From positions 1 to 47,404 of the forward strand of contig NZ_LNDJ01000057.1 in the NCBI RefSeq assembly GCF_001444505.1: DNA of 47,404 bases, read 5' to 3'. Below the pieces are notes generated by a model. It was given only the letters and a program-made list of their open reading frames with translations, was not told the DNA's origin and did no database searches. This document shows positions 8,927-16,513 of this stretch, one piece after another. Position 1 is the stretch's first letter, and every line of letters begins with the position of its first letter. Made by a program: the position numbers and the translations under genes. The stretch comes from Psychrobacter piscatorii. GTDB lineage: Bacteria > Pseudomonadota > Gammaproteobacteria > Pseudomonadales > Moraxellaceae.

Positions 8927-9097
8927 GACGATGGGCGTGAGATATGGGAGACGTGGTATCAGATGGAGCAAATGCTGATTAGCGGTATTGATCTGTCGCC
9001 AATCATTACCCATCGCATGCACATTGATGAGTTTCAAGAAGGCTTTGATATCATGGAAAGTGGGCAATGCGGTAAGGTAATCTTAAGCTGGGATTGA
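8927..9097 (+). pseudogene. tdh: 3' remnant of tdh (L-threonine 3-dehydrogenase)
   Basis: In a different frame from the kbl piece, this stretch encodes [20 protein letters not shown], then [19 protein letters not shown] and [11 protein letters not shown], followed by TGA at 9095. It is the C-terminus of threonine dehydrogenase, which normally follows kbl in the threonine-to-glycine operon. One deletion of about 2 kb inside kbl-tdh, from the kbl 5' end to the tdh 3' end, would give this arrangement. Confidence 0.87.
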
Positions 9098-9160
9098 TTT
9101 TGGTAATTTAGTATTTGAAAAGTCGTGGTTAGGGTTTACATTGTCACGACCTATAAAACG

Positions 9161-9188
9161 AACGGTACTGATTTCAGTGCCGTTTTCT
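9161..9188 (+). terminator. terminator-like hairpin after the kbl/tdh scar
   Basis: CGGTACTG pairs with CAGTGCCG (one G-T) around ATTT, flanked by A-rich and TTTT sequence. It probably ended the former kbl-tdh operon. Confidence 0.6.
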
Positions 9189-9218
9189 ATGTGGTAAAAA
9201 TCATACGAGGGATAAACT

Positions 9219-9407
9219 ATGAGCGATTCTGAAGCAGATAAACTTGAAAAGTATTTAGCAGAAAAAGCCAAGCAAGATCAGGAAGAAGAACAAGAGCCTA
9301 AGCCGCTTTCCGCCTATGATGCTTGCGTGCTAAAGGAAAGTGCTAAGATTCATGAGTTGATTGCTGAGGCTCAGAGAAAGGGTAAAGAGCTGTCAGAAGA
9401 TAAATAA
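9219..9407 (+). CDS. small charged protein of unknown function
   Basis: A 62-residue protein that I do not recognise. It is very rich in Glu, Lys, Asp and Ala, has no membrane segment, and looks mostly helical or coiled (KLEKYLAEKAKQDQEEEQ, then IHELIAEAQRKGKELSEDK). A GAGGGAT ribosome binding site precedes the ATG at good spacing, and a hairpin with stems ATGCTT and AAGCAT follows the stop. Both support a real gene. It sits in the accessory patch between a deleted operon and a deoxyribosyltransferase-like gene. Confidence 0.6.
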   Translation: MSDSEADKLEKYLAEKAKQDQEEEQEPKPLSAYDACVLKESAKIHELIAEAQRKGKELSEDK

Positions 9408-9418
9408 TCATATAACAT

Positions 9419-9458
9419 CATGCTTTGAATCAAAACTCTGATTGAAGCATATTTATTC
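9419..9458 (+). terminator. weak hairpin after the 62-residue ORF
   Basis: ATGCTTTGAATC and GATTGAAGCAT can pair around AAAACTCT, followed by an AT-rich stretch with no long T-run. It is a possible terminator only. Confidence 0.4.
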
Positions 9459-9557
9459 AACATAAATCAACTCTTCTTCAGACCCATAATAACCCATTGT
9501 AGTTAATAAATTATACGACTAACTATCTGTTCGAGCTACTTTAGTCTCACTTATTTC

Positions 9558-10004
9558 TCAAAAATCTTCATGTAATCTATAATAGTTCTGGTCAAACTCT
9601 TCTATAGAATAGCCTAATCCTGCTGATGTATCAAAAGAATAAGGTGTTATTTCGTCTTTTATAATGATTGTTGGTTTGTCGAAAGATAGACGTAATCCTA
9701 GCTCAAACATGACATTTGGATTTCTACCGCTTATATCGCAAACTATCATCGGATTATCATATAAGTTCTGAACAATACGTTTGTGAATAACGCCTATATC
9801 ATCCGCATCACTCACCAATCTAGCTTCAAAATTAGCTTCTTTAATAGCAGATTCTATTATCCTTTTGACATCTTTCCAATGAGATTCAGGATAGCCTTCC
9901 ATACTTGCAATAGGCATTACAATGCCACATTTTTTCGGTAAATTATCATCTAATTTTTCGTGTGGCTTGTTTTCGACTTTATTCGGTTCAGATTGATTGT
10001 CCAT
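9558..10004 (-). CDS. stand-alone nucleoside 2-deoxyribosyltransferase-like protein
   Basis: A 148-residue protein starting at the ATG whose codon ends at 10004, five bases after a strong GGAGG. An upstream in-frame start (10055) has no such site. After a polar tail the fold begins at CGIVMPIAS. The signature is MIVCDISGRNPNVMFELGL, then DKPTIIIKDE. That pattern belongs to the nucleoside 2-deoxyribosyltransferase-like/TIR-like Rossmann superfamily, whose members cleave N-glycosidic bonds of nucleosides or nucleotides and often occur in phage-defence proteins. It ends shortly after FDTSAGLGYS, sooner than I would expect, so a C-terminal truncation is possible. It has no partner gene and its codon use is AT-rich. 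Function is inferred from the motif only. Confidence 0.62.
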   Translation of the reverse strand: MDNQSEPNKVENKPHEKLDDNLPKKCGIVMPIASMEGYPESHWKDVKRIIESAIKEANFEARLVSDADDIGVIHKRIVQNLYDNPMIVCDISGRNPNVMFELGLRLSFDKPTIIIKDEITPYSFDTSAGLGYSIEEFDQNYYRLHEDF

Positions 10005-10104
10005 TCTAACCTCCAAAGAAAACAATGAGTTCGTAGGGTGCGTCCAGCGCACCAATAATACTAAAATTAAAGTTTAGACTAATTTATCATAAAACGGTCA
10101 TTCA

Positions 10105-10263
10105 GGAGCGCGTTTTAGCCCTGATTGCAGCGGATATACTTGGTTGGTCACTGGGCTGCGGAGGCTTGGCTAGAGGTGGTCGCTCGAATGTTGGAACGCC
10201 TCTAGCCTTAGCCACGGCCCCAGTGAACGACCAAGATAGTAGCGAAAAGCAGGATTAGCTCCC
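10105..10263. repeat. long imperfect palindromic element
   Basis: A roughly 160-bp element that can fold on itself over nearly its whole length. The inner arms are 10139-10176 (CTTGGTTGGTCACTGGG ... GGCTAGAGG) and 10199-10235 (CCTCTAGCC ... CCCAGTGAACGACCAAG), around a loop of about 22 bases. The outer arms pair GGAGC..., near CTGATTGCAGCGG, with AGCGAAAAGCAGGATTAGCTCC. It codes for nothing and is GC-richer than its flanks. It resembles REP/BIME-type or small non-autonomous elements. The CTGATTGCAGCGG and GCAGGATTAGCTCC ends remind me of palindromic repeats common in Bacteroidota genomes, which I cannot check here. Confidence 0.7.
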
Positions 10264-10273
10264 AATAGAACCA

Positions 10274-10390
10274 AAACACAAAAAAGGTGAGCATTACGCC
10301 CACCTTTTTTATATCTACAATAATATTCTAAACCAACTTAGCCTATCTAAACCAAGCACAAGCGTTACGGAACATACGCATCCATGCGTC
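10274..10390. repeat. direct repeat of purL 3' end and terminator, distal copy
   Basis: This segment repeats 11157-11268 in the same orientation. It starts with the terminator hairpin (AAAAAAGGTGAGC and CACCTTTTTT). It then runs through a diverged linker into AACCAAGCACAAGCGTTACG and GGAACATACGCATCCA, which match the end of purL. It lies on the far side of the toxin-antitoxin pair. Confidence 0.85.
10280..10311 (-). terminator. terminator, duplicated copy, beyond the toxin-antitoxin pair
   Basis: AAAAAAGGTG and CACCTTTTTT pair around a GC-containing loop with T-runs on both strands. It can end leftward transcripts from higBA. It is a near copy of the purL terminator at 11163. Confidence 0.85.
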
Positions 10391-10437
10391 ATCGCTTTCA
10401 CACACATCCATAATCCCACCGAGTGCGTGACCAAGAT
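10343..10437 (-). pseudogene. decayed copy of the purL 3' end
   Basis: Read leftward, this stretch encodes AWMRMFRNACAWFR followed by TAG. The true PurL C-terminus is AWMRMFRNARAWLR, so 12 of 14 residues match. Upstream in the same frame it reads LGGIMDVCESDD, which may echo LGGVTGLCSTDG of PurL with the intervening residues deleted. It starts immediately beyond the antitoxin stop codon and has no ribosome binding site. Confidence 0.8.
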
Positions 10438-10459
10438 AAGATTGACTGTTTTTGATCAA

Positions 10460-10741
10460 TTAAGCTTCGGTAATTAACTCAGGCTTTTTATTCAATAAGC
10501 GCATTAATGTGACGGCAGCCCCTGTTGGGTTTCTAGTACCTTGCTCCCAATTTTGTAAGGTACGCGAACTGATATTAAGTTTATCGGCAAACTGCTGCTG
10601 CGATAGCCCTGTCTTAGTTCTTATTTCCTTAATACTAGGCACGTCATGGGTAAACTGGCGGCTAGGCTGAGCCTGTCCTTTAGCAATCGCCAATGCTTGA
10701 TTTAGTGATGTAGATAAATCATCGTAAAACTCATTGCTCAT
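10460..10741 (-). CDS. higA: HigA-type antitoxin with HTH XRE domain
   Basis: A 93-residue DNA-binding antitoxin expected to neutralise the toxin encoded just upstream and to repress the shared promoter. The C-terminal half is an XRE helix-turn-helix: IKEIRTKTGLSQQQFADKLN, then ISSRTLQNWEQGTRNPTG and VTLMRLL. This matches the HigA-2/NadS antitoxin pattern from memory. The N-terminal part (DDLSTSLNQALAIAKGQ) is the likely toxin-binding region. Its start codon lies inside the toxin gene, with an 11-bp overlap, so translation is coupled. Toxin-first order is characteristic of hig modules. Confidence 0.88.
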   Translation of the reverse strand: MSNEFYDDLSTSLNQALAIAKGQAQPSRQFTHDVPSIKEIRTKTGLSQQQFADKLNISSRTLQNWEQGTRNPTGAAVTLMRLLNKKPELITEA

Positions 10742-11066
10742 GGCTATACACCTCTTTAATTTGTTGAGTCAGTTTGTATAAACCAGACTTCTCTTCGCTT
10801 GATAGAGAGGCTTGTTTATTCTTCGGATAAGCGAGCAGCATAAAAAATATGCCTTGACTATTCACAAAATAATAGATAATCCGAATACCGCCACTCTTAC
10901 CTTGGTTAAGTGCCCATCTGGTTTTTCGAACGCCCCCTGTACCTTGAATCAAATCACCTTGTTCTGGATTATTGATTAGATTTTCCTGTAGCTCTTTATA
11001 AGCTTCATCATCTAATAGTTTCAGTACTTGCTTAGTAAATATTGGCGTTTCGATGAAATGTAACAT
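10731..11066 (-). CDS. higB: HigB/RelE-family mRNA interferase toxin
   Basis: A 111-residue toxin of the RelE/HigB fold, which cleaves mRNA at the ribosome. Recognisable segments are FIETPIFTKQVLKLLDDEAY, LINNPEQGDLIQGTGGVRK, GGIRIIYYF and FFMLLAYPKNKQASL. This is the order and spacing of HigB-2 of Vibrio cholerae as I recall it. The basic/aromatic residues in RKTRWA and GIRIIYYF fit the active-site cleft. The gene starts after AAAGGATATTGA and overlaps higA. TATAAT (minus strand, near 11090) is a likely -10 box. The module is flanked by direct copies of the purL 3' end. Confidence 0.88.
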   Translation of the reverse strand: MLHFIETPIFTKQVLKLLDDEAYKELQENLINNPEQGDLIQGTGGVRKTRWALNQGKSGGIRIIYYFVNSQGIFFMLLAYPKNKQASLSSEEKSGLYKLTQQIKEVYSHEQ

Positions 11067-11156
11067 TCAATATCCTTTATCTTTATGTCTTATTATATAC
11101 GTCATTGAAGTACTTATCTATATGTTTTTTCTGGATCTAATTAAGCTAAATATCAT

Positions 11157-11268
11157 AAACACAAAAAAGGTGAGCCAAAGCCCACCTTTCTTATTATCTA
11201 AACTAATTCAAATTATCTTAACGCAACCAAGCACGAGCGTTACGGAACATACGCATCCACGCGCCGTC
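11157..11268. repeat. direct repeat of purL 3' end and terminator, native copy
   Basis: This is the native purL end and its terminator. A diverged copy lies at 10274-10390 in the same orientation. The best-matching blocks are ACACAAAAAAGGTGAGC and GCGTTACGGAACATACGCAT. The roughly 770 bp between the copies carry the toxin-antitoxin genes. Confidence 0.85.
11163..11190 (-). terminator. rho-independent terminator of purL
   Basis: On the minus strand GGTGGGC pairs with GCTCACC around a short TTTG loop, followed by TTTTTT. It lies about 30 bp past the purL stop. Confidence 0.88.
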
Positions 11269-14200
11269 TTCATCCCATTCTTCTGGTTTCCAGCTATGGT
11301 TATACGCTTTTAGGTTACGCTCAGGATGCGGCATCATGATAGTGACGCGACCGTCGGTGCTACACAGACCTGTGACACCGCCGAGCGAACCGTTTGGATT
11401 GAGCGGATACGTCTCAGTTGGATGACCTTGGCTATCGACATAACGCATCGCAAGCTGACCGTGTTTTGCCATACCGTCGATCTCGGTATTATCTAGTGTG
11501 GCATAGCCTTCACCATGCGCGACAGCGATAGGTAAGATACTATCTTGCATGCCTTTGAATAAGATGGACTTGGTGCGCTCAACTTTGACGTTGACCGTAC
11601 GCGCTTCAAAACGCGCGGATTTATTAGCGACGAAGCGTGGGAAGTTTTCCGCACCTGGGATCAGGTCTTTTAACTGCGCCATCATCTGACAGCCGTTACA
11701 GACACCTAATGAGAAGGTATCAGGACGGGCAAAGAAGCGGACAAACTGCATGCGTAGCTCGTCATGGAACAAGATAGAGTTCGCCCAGCCAGAGCCAGCG
11801 CCCAGTACGTCACCATAACTAAAGCCACCACAAGCGACCAGACCGTCGAAATCACGTAGATTGATGCGACCACTCAGTAGATCGCTCATATGTACATCGA
11901 CCGCTTCAAAGCCAGCTTGGGTAAAGCCTGCTGCCATCTCTGTCTGACCGTTGACACCTTGCTCGCGGAGGATGGCGACTCTTGGTTGGCTGTTATTAGC
12001 ATCAGCGCGGCTGTTTACATAAGGCGCTTCCACTTTTTGATTCAGATCAAAGTTTGGCGCCGCGATCAGGCCTTTATGGCTCGCGTCGCTAATCAAGTCA
12101 TACTCTTGCTGTACGCACGCTGGGTTATCACGGCGACGCGCGATTTGATAGCTGACCTGCGTCCACGCTTGCTGCAATTCAGTACGGCTAAAGCGTAAGG
12201 TATCGTCACCCATGTGCAAAGGCGTTTGGATTAATAGGTTGTCTTCTTCTGAGCTTTGACCAACGAGACTAAGCATATCGCTGACGTTAAATTCTTCTGC
12301 CAACTGCATGAGCGCTGCGACGTTTTCTGGCAATACTTGGATGACTGCGCCCAGCTCCTCACTGAACAGTTGACCGAGTAGGTTGTCATCATCTAACGAC
12401 AGCTTGATACCTTGACGGCTGGTGAACTGCATCTCTGCGATGGTCGCTAATAGACCGCCATCACCGATATCGTGATAAGCGCTGATAACGCCTTGCGCGT
12501 TGCCCGCTTGGACAAAGTTAAAGAAGTCGATCAAATCACTTGGCTGCGCTAGATCTGGGCAGTCGTTACCGAGTTGGCTCAGCGTTTGTGCGAGGATGGA
12601 GCCGCCTAGACGCAATTTGCCTTTTGACAAGTCAATACGGTAGAACGCGCTGTCACCATTGATTAGCTCAGGGGTTAGCGTTTTTGCTACATCAACCACA
12701 GGAGCAAACGCAGTGACGACCAAGCTCATTGGCGAGACGACTGATTTGTCAGCGCCCTCTTCATCAGTCCAGTTAGCACGCATAGATAGCGAGTCTTTAC
12801 CAACTGGGATGGCGATACCGAGTGCTGGGCACAGCTCTTCGCCAACGGCGTGTACCGCATCGAATAGTGCCGCATCTTCTGCATCATCACCGCATGCTGC
12901 CATCCAGTTCGCTGACATGGTGATATCAGACAACTGAGCGATACGCGCGCCCGCGATGTTAGTAATCGCTTCGCCGACTGCCAGACGCGCAGAGGCTTTT
13001 GGATTGATAAGGGCAACAGGTGTACGCTCGCCGACACTCATGGCTTCACCAGTCATCGGCTGACCATCTAGCGCCACTAAGCCCGACGCCGTCACCGCGC
13101 AATCTGATACAGGCACTTGATAGCGACCCACATACTGATCACGCACGACCATACCGGTGATAGAGCGATCACCAATGCTAATCAAGAATGATTTGCTAGC
13201 TACCGTTGGGTGACGCAATACATCGGTAATTGACTCGGCTAGATTAACTTCACCAAGCTCTAATGCTGGTAACGTGCTATCAGTACGCTCAAAGCTGCGT
13301 TGCATTTTTGGTGTACCACCGAGCAGCACTTGCATCGGCATATCGACTGGTTGCTCAGCTAATAGCTCGTCATCAACGATGAGCTGACGGATATCCGTCG
13401 CCTCACCCAAGATGGCATATGGACAGCGCTCACGGGTACAGATCGCATCGAACTGATCTTTGCTCTCTGGGCGAATAGCAAGGACATAACGCTCTTGCGC
13501 CTCATTTGACCAGATCGCCATCGGTGACATGCCCGCTTCTAACGATGGGATCTTACGCAAGTTCAGATGCGCGCCCATCTCATGGTCGTTGACCAGCTCA
13601 GGCATGGCGTTTGACAGACCGCCCGCGCCGACATCATGAATAGAGACGATGGGGTTGCCGTCTTGACTATCATTGCTCACTTCAATGTCGTTGCCGGCAA
13701 GCGCCCAGCAGCGATCGATGACTTCCTGACAGCGACGCTCCATCTCAGCATTGTCGCGCTGGACTGAAGCAAAATCCAAACCTTCATCAAGCTCGCCACT
13801 ATCGACCGATGAGGCCGCGCCGCCGCCTAGACCGATTTGCATTGCAGGGCCACCCAGAACGATGAGCAAATCGCCTTTTTTAATCGCATTTTTTTCAATC
13901 AAGTTGCGTTTGATGTTGCCGTAACCACCTGCCAGCATGATTGGCTTGTGGTAGCCGCGCATCTCGCTACCGTCCTTTGCCGCAGAGGTATCTAGCTGAA
14001 AACTACGGAAATAACCGCATAGGTTCGGACGACCAAACTCGTTTGAGAAGTTGGCGCTACCTAATGGGGCATCAAGCATAATCTCAAGGCTGGTTGCCAT
14101 ACGATCTGGCGTACCATACGCTTGCGTGCTCAGCTGACCTGACTGCTCCCACTTCTCGGACAGCTCTGGGATATGTAGATGCGACACGTGGAAACCGGCT

Positions 14201-15231
14201 AGACCCGCTTTTGGCTTACCGCCGCGACCTGTTGCACCTTCGTCACGAATCTCACCGCCAGAACCCGTTGCTGCACCTGAATACGGAGCAATTGCCGTTG
14301 GGTGATTGTGCGTCTCAACTTTCATCAAGATATCGATGTCTTCTTGATGAAATCCATAAGGATGGATTGAATTGGCATCCATCGCGTCCGTTGGGATAGG
14401 ATAAAAACGCATACCATCAGACCCAGCCATCACAGCGGCGTTGTCTTTATAGGCTGATAAGATACCTTGAGGATTAGACTGATAGGTGTTTTTGATCATT
14501 TGGAATAGTGATTTTGGCTGCACCTCACCATCAACGGTCCACTGGGCATTAAAGATCTTATGACGGCAATGCTCTGAGTTTGCCTGTGCAAACATCATCA
14601 GCTCAACGTCGGTTGGATTGCGACCTAATTCATTGACATACGCATTCATTAAATAGTCGATATCTTCGCTGGATAACGCAAAACCGAACTCGGTATTGGC
14701 GGACTCTAGCGCTGACTGACCTTGTCCGATCACATCGATATGATTCAGTGATGCTGGTGCTTGATCGTCAAACAATTTGCTGACATCGCTCAAGTCATAA
14801 ACCAAGCTCTGAGTCATACGGTCAAACAATAACTGCTCAGCGTCTGCTGGTAGTTTTTCGCCTGCGTCACCGTCTGTTTTTTCATCGAGGGTTAACGTAT
14901 AAACAACGACACGCTCAACACGGTTTATTTTGATTTCACAGTTATTAAAGATATCGGTGGCTTTACTCGCCCATGGTGAGATAGTGCCAAAGCGCGGCGC
15001 CACGATCACTTGCAGTTGGTTGTCTTGTGGCGTGGTAAGCGCAATCGCTTCTTTAATCCCAAACAAGTCTAAGGATTTTTTGTGCTCATCACCGCTCAAT
15101 TCGCGTGAGAGTACATACACTTGCTGAGTACTTATTTGACTAACATTTAGCTCGGTTTTTTGCTGGAATTGACTGATGAGTTGCTGCGTCTGAAAATCGG
15201 TAAGAAACGGTTGTCCGGCGATGGTCATCAT
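11218..15231 (-). CDS. purL: phosphoribosylformylglycinamidine synthase, large single-chain form
   Basis: PurL converts FGAR, glutamine and ATP to FGAM in step four of purine synthesis. At 1337 residues it is the fused form: an N-terminal PurS-like domain, a duplicated AIR-synthetase-like core, and a C-terminal glutamine amidotransferase. Seen in sequence are ANSEHCRHKIFNAQW, KVETHNHPTAIAPYSGAATG and RGGKPKAGLAGFHVS in the core. The amidotransferase carries FSYGDVLGAG, the nucleophile Cys in LGVCNGCQMM, and MPHPERN with the His and Glu of the triad. The start is ATGATG, so either Met may be used. It is transcribed alone and ends at a terminator. Confidence 0.98.
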   Translation of the reverse strand: MMTIAGQPFLTDFQTQQLISQFQQKTELNVSQISTQQVYVLSRELSGDEHKKSLDLFGIKEAIALTTPQDNQLQVIVAPRFGTISPWASKATDIFNNCEIKINRVERVVVYTLTLDEKTDGDAGEKLPADAEQLLFDRMTQSLVYDLSDVSKLFDDQAPASLNHIDVIGQGQSALESANTEFGFALSSEDIDYLMNAYVNELGRNPTDVELMMFAQANSEHCRHKIFNAQWTVDGEVQPKSLFQMIKNTYQSNPQGILSAYKDNAAVMAGSDGMRFYPIPTDAMDANSIHPYGFHQEDIDILMKVETHNHPTAIAPYSGAATGSGGEIRDEGATGRGGKPKAGLAGFHVSHLHIPELSEKWEQSGQLSTQAYGTPDRMATSLEIMLDAPLGSANFSNEFGRPNLCGYFRSFQLDTSAAKDGSEMRGYHKPIMLAGGYGNIKRNLIEKNAIKKGDLLIVLGGPAMQIGLGGGAASSVDSGELDEGLDFASVQRDNAEMERRCQEVIDRCWALAGNDIEVSNDSQDGNPIVSIHDVGAGGLSNAMPELVNDHEMGAHLNLRKIPSLEAGMSPMAIWSNEAQERYVLAIRPESKDQFDAICTRERCPYAILGEATDIRQLIVDDELLAEQPVDMPMQVLLGGTPKMQRSFERTDSTLPALELGEVNLAESITDVLRHPTVASKSFLISIGDRSITGMVVRDQYVGRYQVPVSDCAVTASGLVALDGQPMTGEAMSVGERTPVALINPKASARLAVGEAITNIAGARIAQLSDITMSANWMAACGDDAEDAALFDAVHAVGEELCPALGIAIPVGKDSLSMRANWTDEEGADKSVVSPMSLVVTAFAPVVDVAKTLTPELINGDSAFYRIDLSKGKLRLGGSILAQTLSQLGNDCPDLAQPSDLIDFFNFVQAGNAQGVISAYHDIGDGGLLATIAEMQFTSRQGIKLSLDDDNLLGQLFSEELGAVIQVLPENVAALMQLAEEFNVSDMLSLVGQSSEEDNLLIQTPLHMGDDTLRFSRTELQQAWTQVSYQIARRRDNPACVQQEYDLISDASHKGLIAAPNFDLNQKVEAPYVNSRADANNSQPRVAILREQGVNGQTEMAAGFTQAGFEAVDVHMSDLLSGRINLRDFDGLVACGGFSYGDVLGAGSGWANSILFHDELRMQFVRFFARPDTFSLGVCNGCQMMAQLKDLIPGAENFPRFVANKSARFEARTVNVKVERTKSILFKGMQDSILPIAVAHGEGYATLDNTEIDGMAKHGQLAMRYVDSQGHPTETYPLNPNGSLGGVTGLCSTDGRVTIMMPHPERNLKAYNHSWKPEEWDEDGAWMRMFRNARAWLR

Positions 15232-15673
15232 AAAGGCATAATCCGTAAGATCAAGGCATCTCTGCCATGCTAAGTAAATGGTCTGGGTATTATAACAAGA
15301 AGACCTATAATAAGCAGGTCTAAACCAAGATAAATTGCTGATAAGTTGTCTTCTGTCAGCATCACATGTGTGCTAAATGCCAAGTCTAATTGACCTATTG
15401 TCTACTATAGTTTTGCTTCGATACTTCTTAGATTCCATTTTAGACCTCATTATTTTAATGCCTTATATCACAGTTTTTACCTAACCCTCATACTCCTTAC
15501 AAACACTCACATCGCATTACTGGGCACCTATATAAATGCAAAGGCATAACTCGGTATTCTAGTTCCAGTTGTTAAGGCGATGTTTTTAAAAGATGAATTA
15601 CATCTACCTTGAATAAAAATGATTACTACAAATAATTAACCACCTAATCACTATAAAGAAAAGGAAATCCTCT
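15232..15673. promoter_or_regulatory. divergent intergenic region between purL and a PNPOx-fold gene
   Basis: This 440-bp stretch has no gene. For purL, a perfect -10 box TATAAT lies on the minus strand (ATTATA at 15289-15294), about 60 bp upstream of the start. A clear -35 is not visible, but an AGACCT/AGGTCT inverted repeat (15301-15321) covers that position and could be an operator. For the rightward gene, AAAGGAA precedes the start at 15674. Confidence 0.45.
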
Positions 15674-16168
15674 ATGAATAAGCAAGAACAAATCGACAAA
15701 ATTCAAGACGTTATTAAAGATGTAAAATTTGCAATGTTAAGCACCGTCAATAGTAAAGGTGACGTACATGCGTGGCCAATGACAACCAGCGAAGCGAGTA
15801 TCGGTGGTAAAGAGATTTGGTTCATCGGTGACAAAACATCAGATGTGGTCAAAGACATTCAGAACAACCAAAAAATTGGTTTGTCTTATGCTTCTAAAGA
15901 TGAAAAAGACTATGTCTCTGTCAGCGCCAATGCTGAGTTACCAACAGATAAAAACAAATTAGAAGAACTATGGTCACCAGTCTACAATGCGTTTTTTGAA
16001 CATGGTAAAGAAGATCCAAACGTACAGTTAATCAAGGTCGTTCCACATGGCGTTGAGTGCTGGCTAGGTGGTAGCTCTACTATCAATATGTTTAAAATGG
16101 CAGCAGCAGCCCTACAAGATGGCAAAACGGCAGAAGACATCGGCGAGCAATTTGAAGTATCGCTATAG
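15674..16168 (+). CDS. pyridoxamine 5'-phosphate oxidase-fold protein (general stress protein 26 family), copy 1
   Basis: A 164-residue split-barrel flavin-binding-fold protein. FAMLSTVNSKGDVHAWPM, then EIWFIGDKTSDVVKDIQNN, VSVSANAELPTDKNKLEELW and DPNVQLIKVVPHGVECW match the general-stress-protein-26-like COG3871 group. Such proteins bind FMN, FAD or haem-like cofactors, but the reaction is usually unknown. It starts eight bases after AAGGAA. The next gene, about 345 bp downstream, is a clear paralogue: both share the DPNVQLIKVVPHG block and the KEIWFIG block. A hairpin terminator follows. It is not the PdxH enzyme, which is longer and has different motifs. Confidence 0.85.
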   Translation: MNKQEQIDKIQDVIKDVKFAMLSTVNSKGDVHAWPMTTSEASIGGKEIWFIGDKTSDVVKDIQNNQKIGLSYASKDEKDYVSVSANAELPTDKNKLEELWSPVYNAFFEHGKEDPNVQLIKVVPHGVECWLGGSSTINMFKMAAAALQDGKTAEDIGEQFEVSL

Positions 16169-16227
16169 TTTAGAAGCCATATATAACTTCATTTGGCTCG
16201 GATAAGCCTACGGTTACTGAGTCCCCC

Positions 16228-16263
16228 AAAACGTCAATATGCCTCGGTTTATTGGCGTTTTTT
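16228..16263 (+). terminator. terminator between the two PNPOx-fold paralogues
   Basis: AAAACGTCAATA pairs with TATTGGCGTTTT (one G-T), with a continuing T-run. It lies 60 bp past the first paralogue, so the two genes are separate transcription units. Confidence 0.82.
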
Positions 16264-16513
16264 ATTGCCTTATCTTTGGTAAGGTTATTTTTAGACAGTA
16301 TTCTTTGATTGATAAATCATCTACTGAATAAAATCACGCAGATAATTACAAACTTTCACAGGGTATTACAGACCAGCTGTATCGTTCTATTAGGTGATAT
16401 CGCTATATTGATAACTGTTAATAGGCGTCATTGACCACCTTATCAGTACTCTAGATCACTCTTACCGAATAATAATTTTTACTCCAAATTTTAAATAGTA
16501 AAGGATAACTACG

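Noticed and set aside
11053..11313. An 86-residue plus-strand frame covering the higB start, the terminator and the purL end
   Set aside because: It spans a promoter, a terminator and two real genes on the other strand, and has no ribosome binding site.
11890..14399. Several open frames of 90-103 residues opposite or within purL (for example 11890-12198, 12726-13037, 14094-14399)
   Set aside because: They are shadows of the long purL reading frame: no ribosome binding site, no recognisable domain, and codon structure fully explained by PurL.
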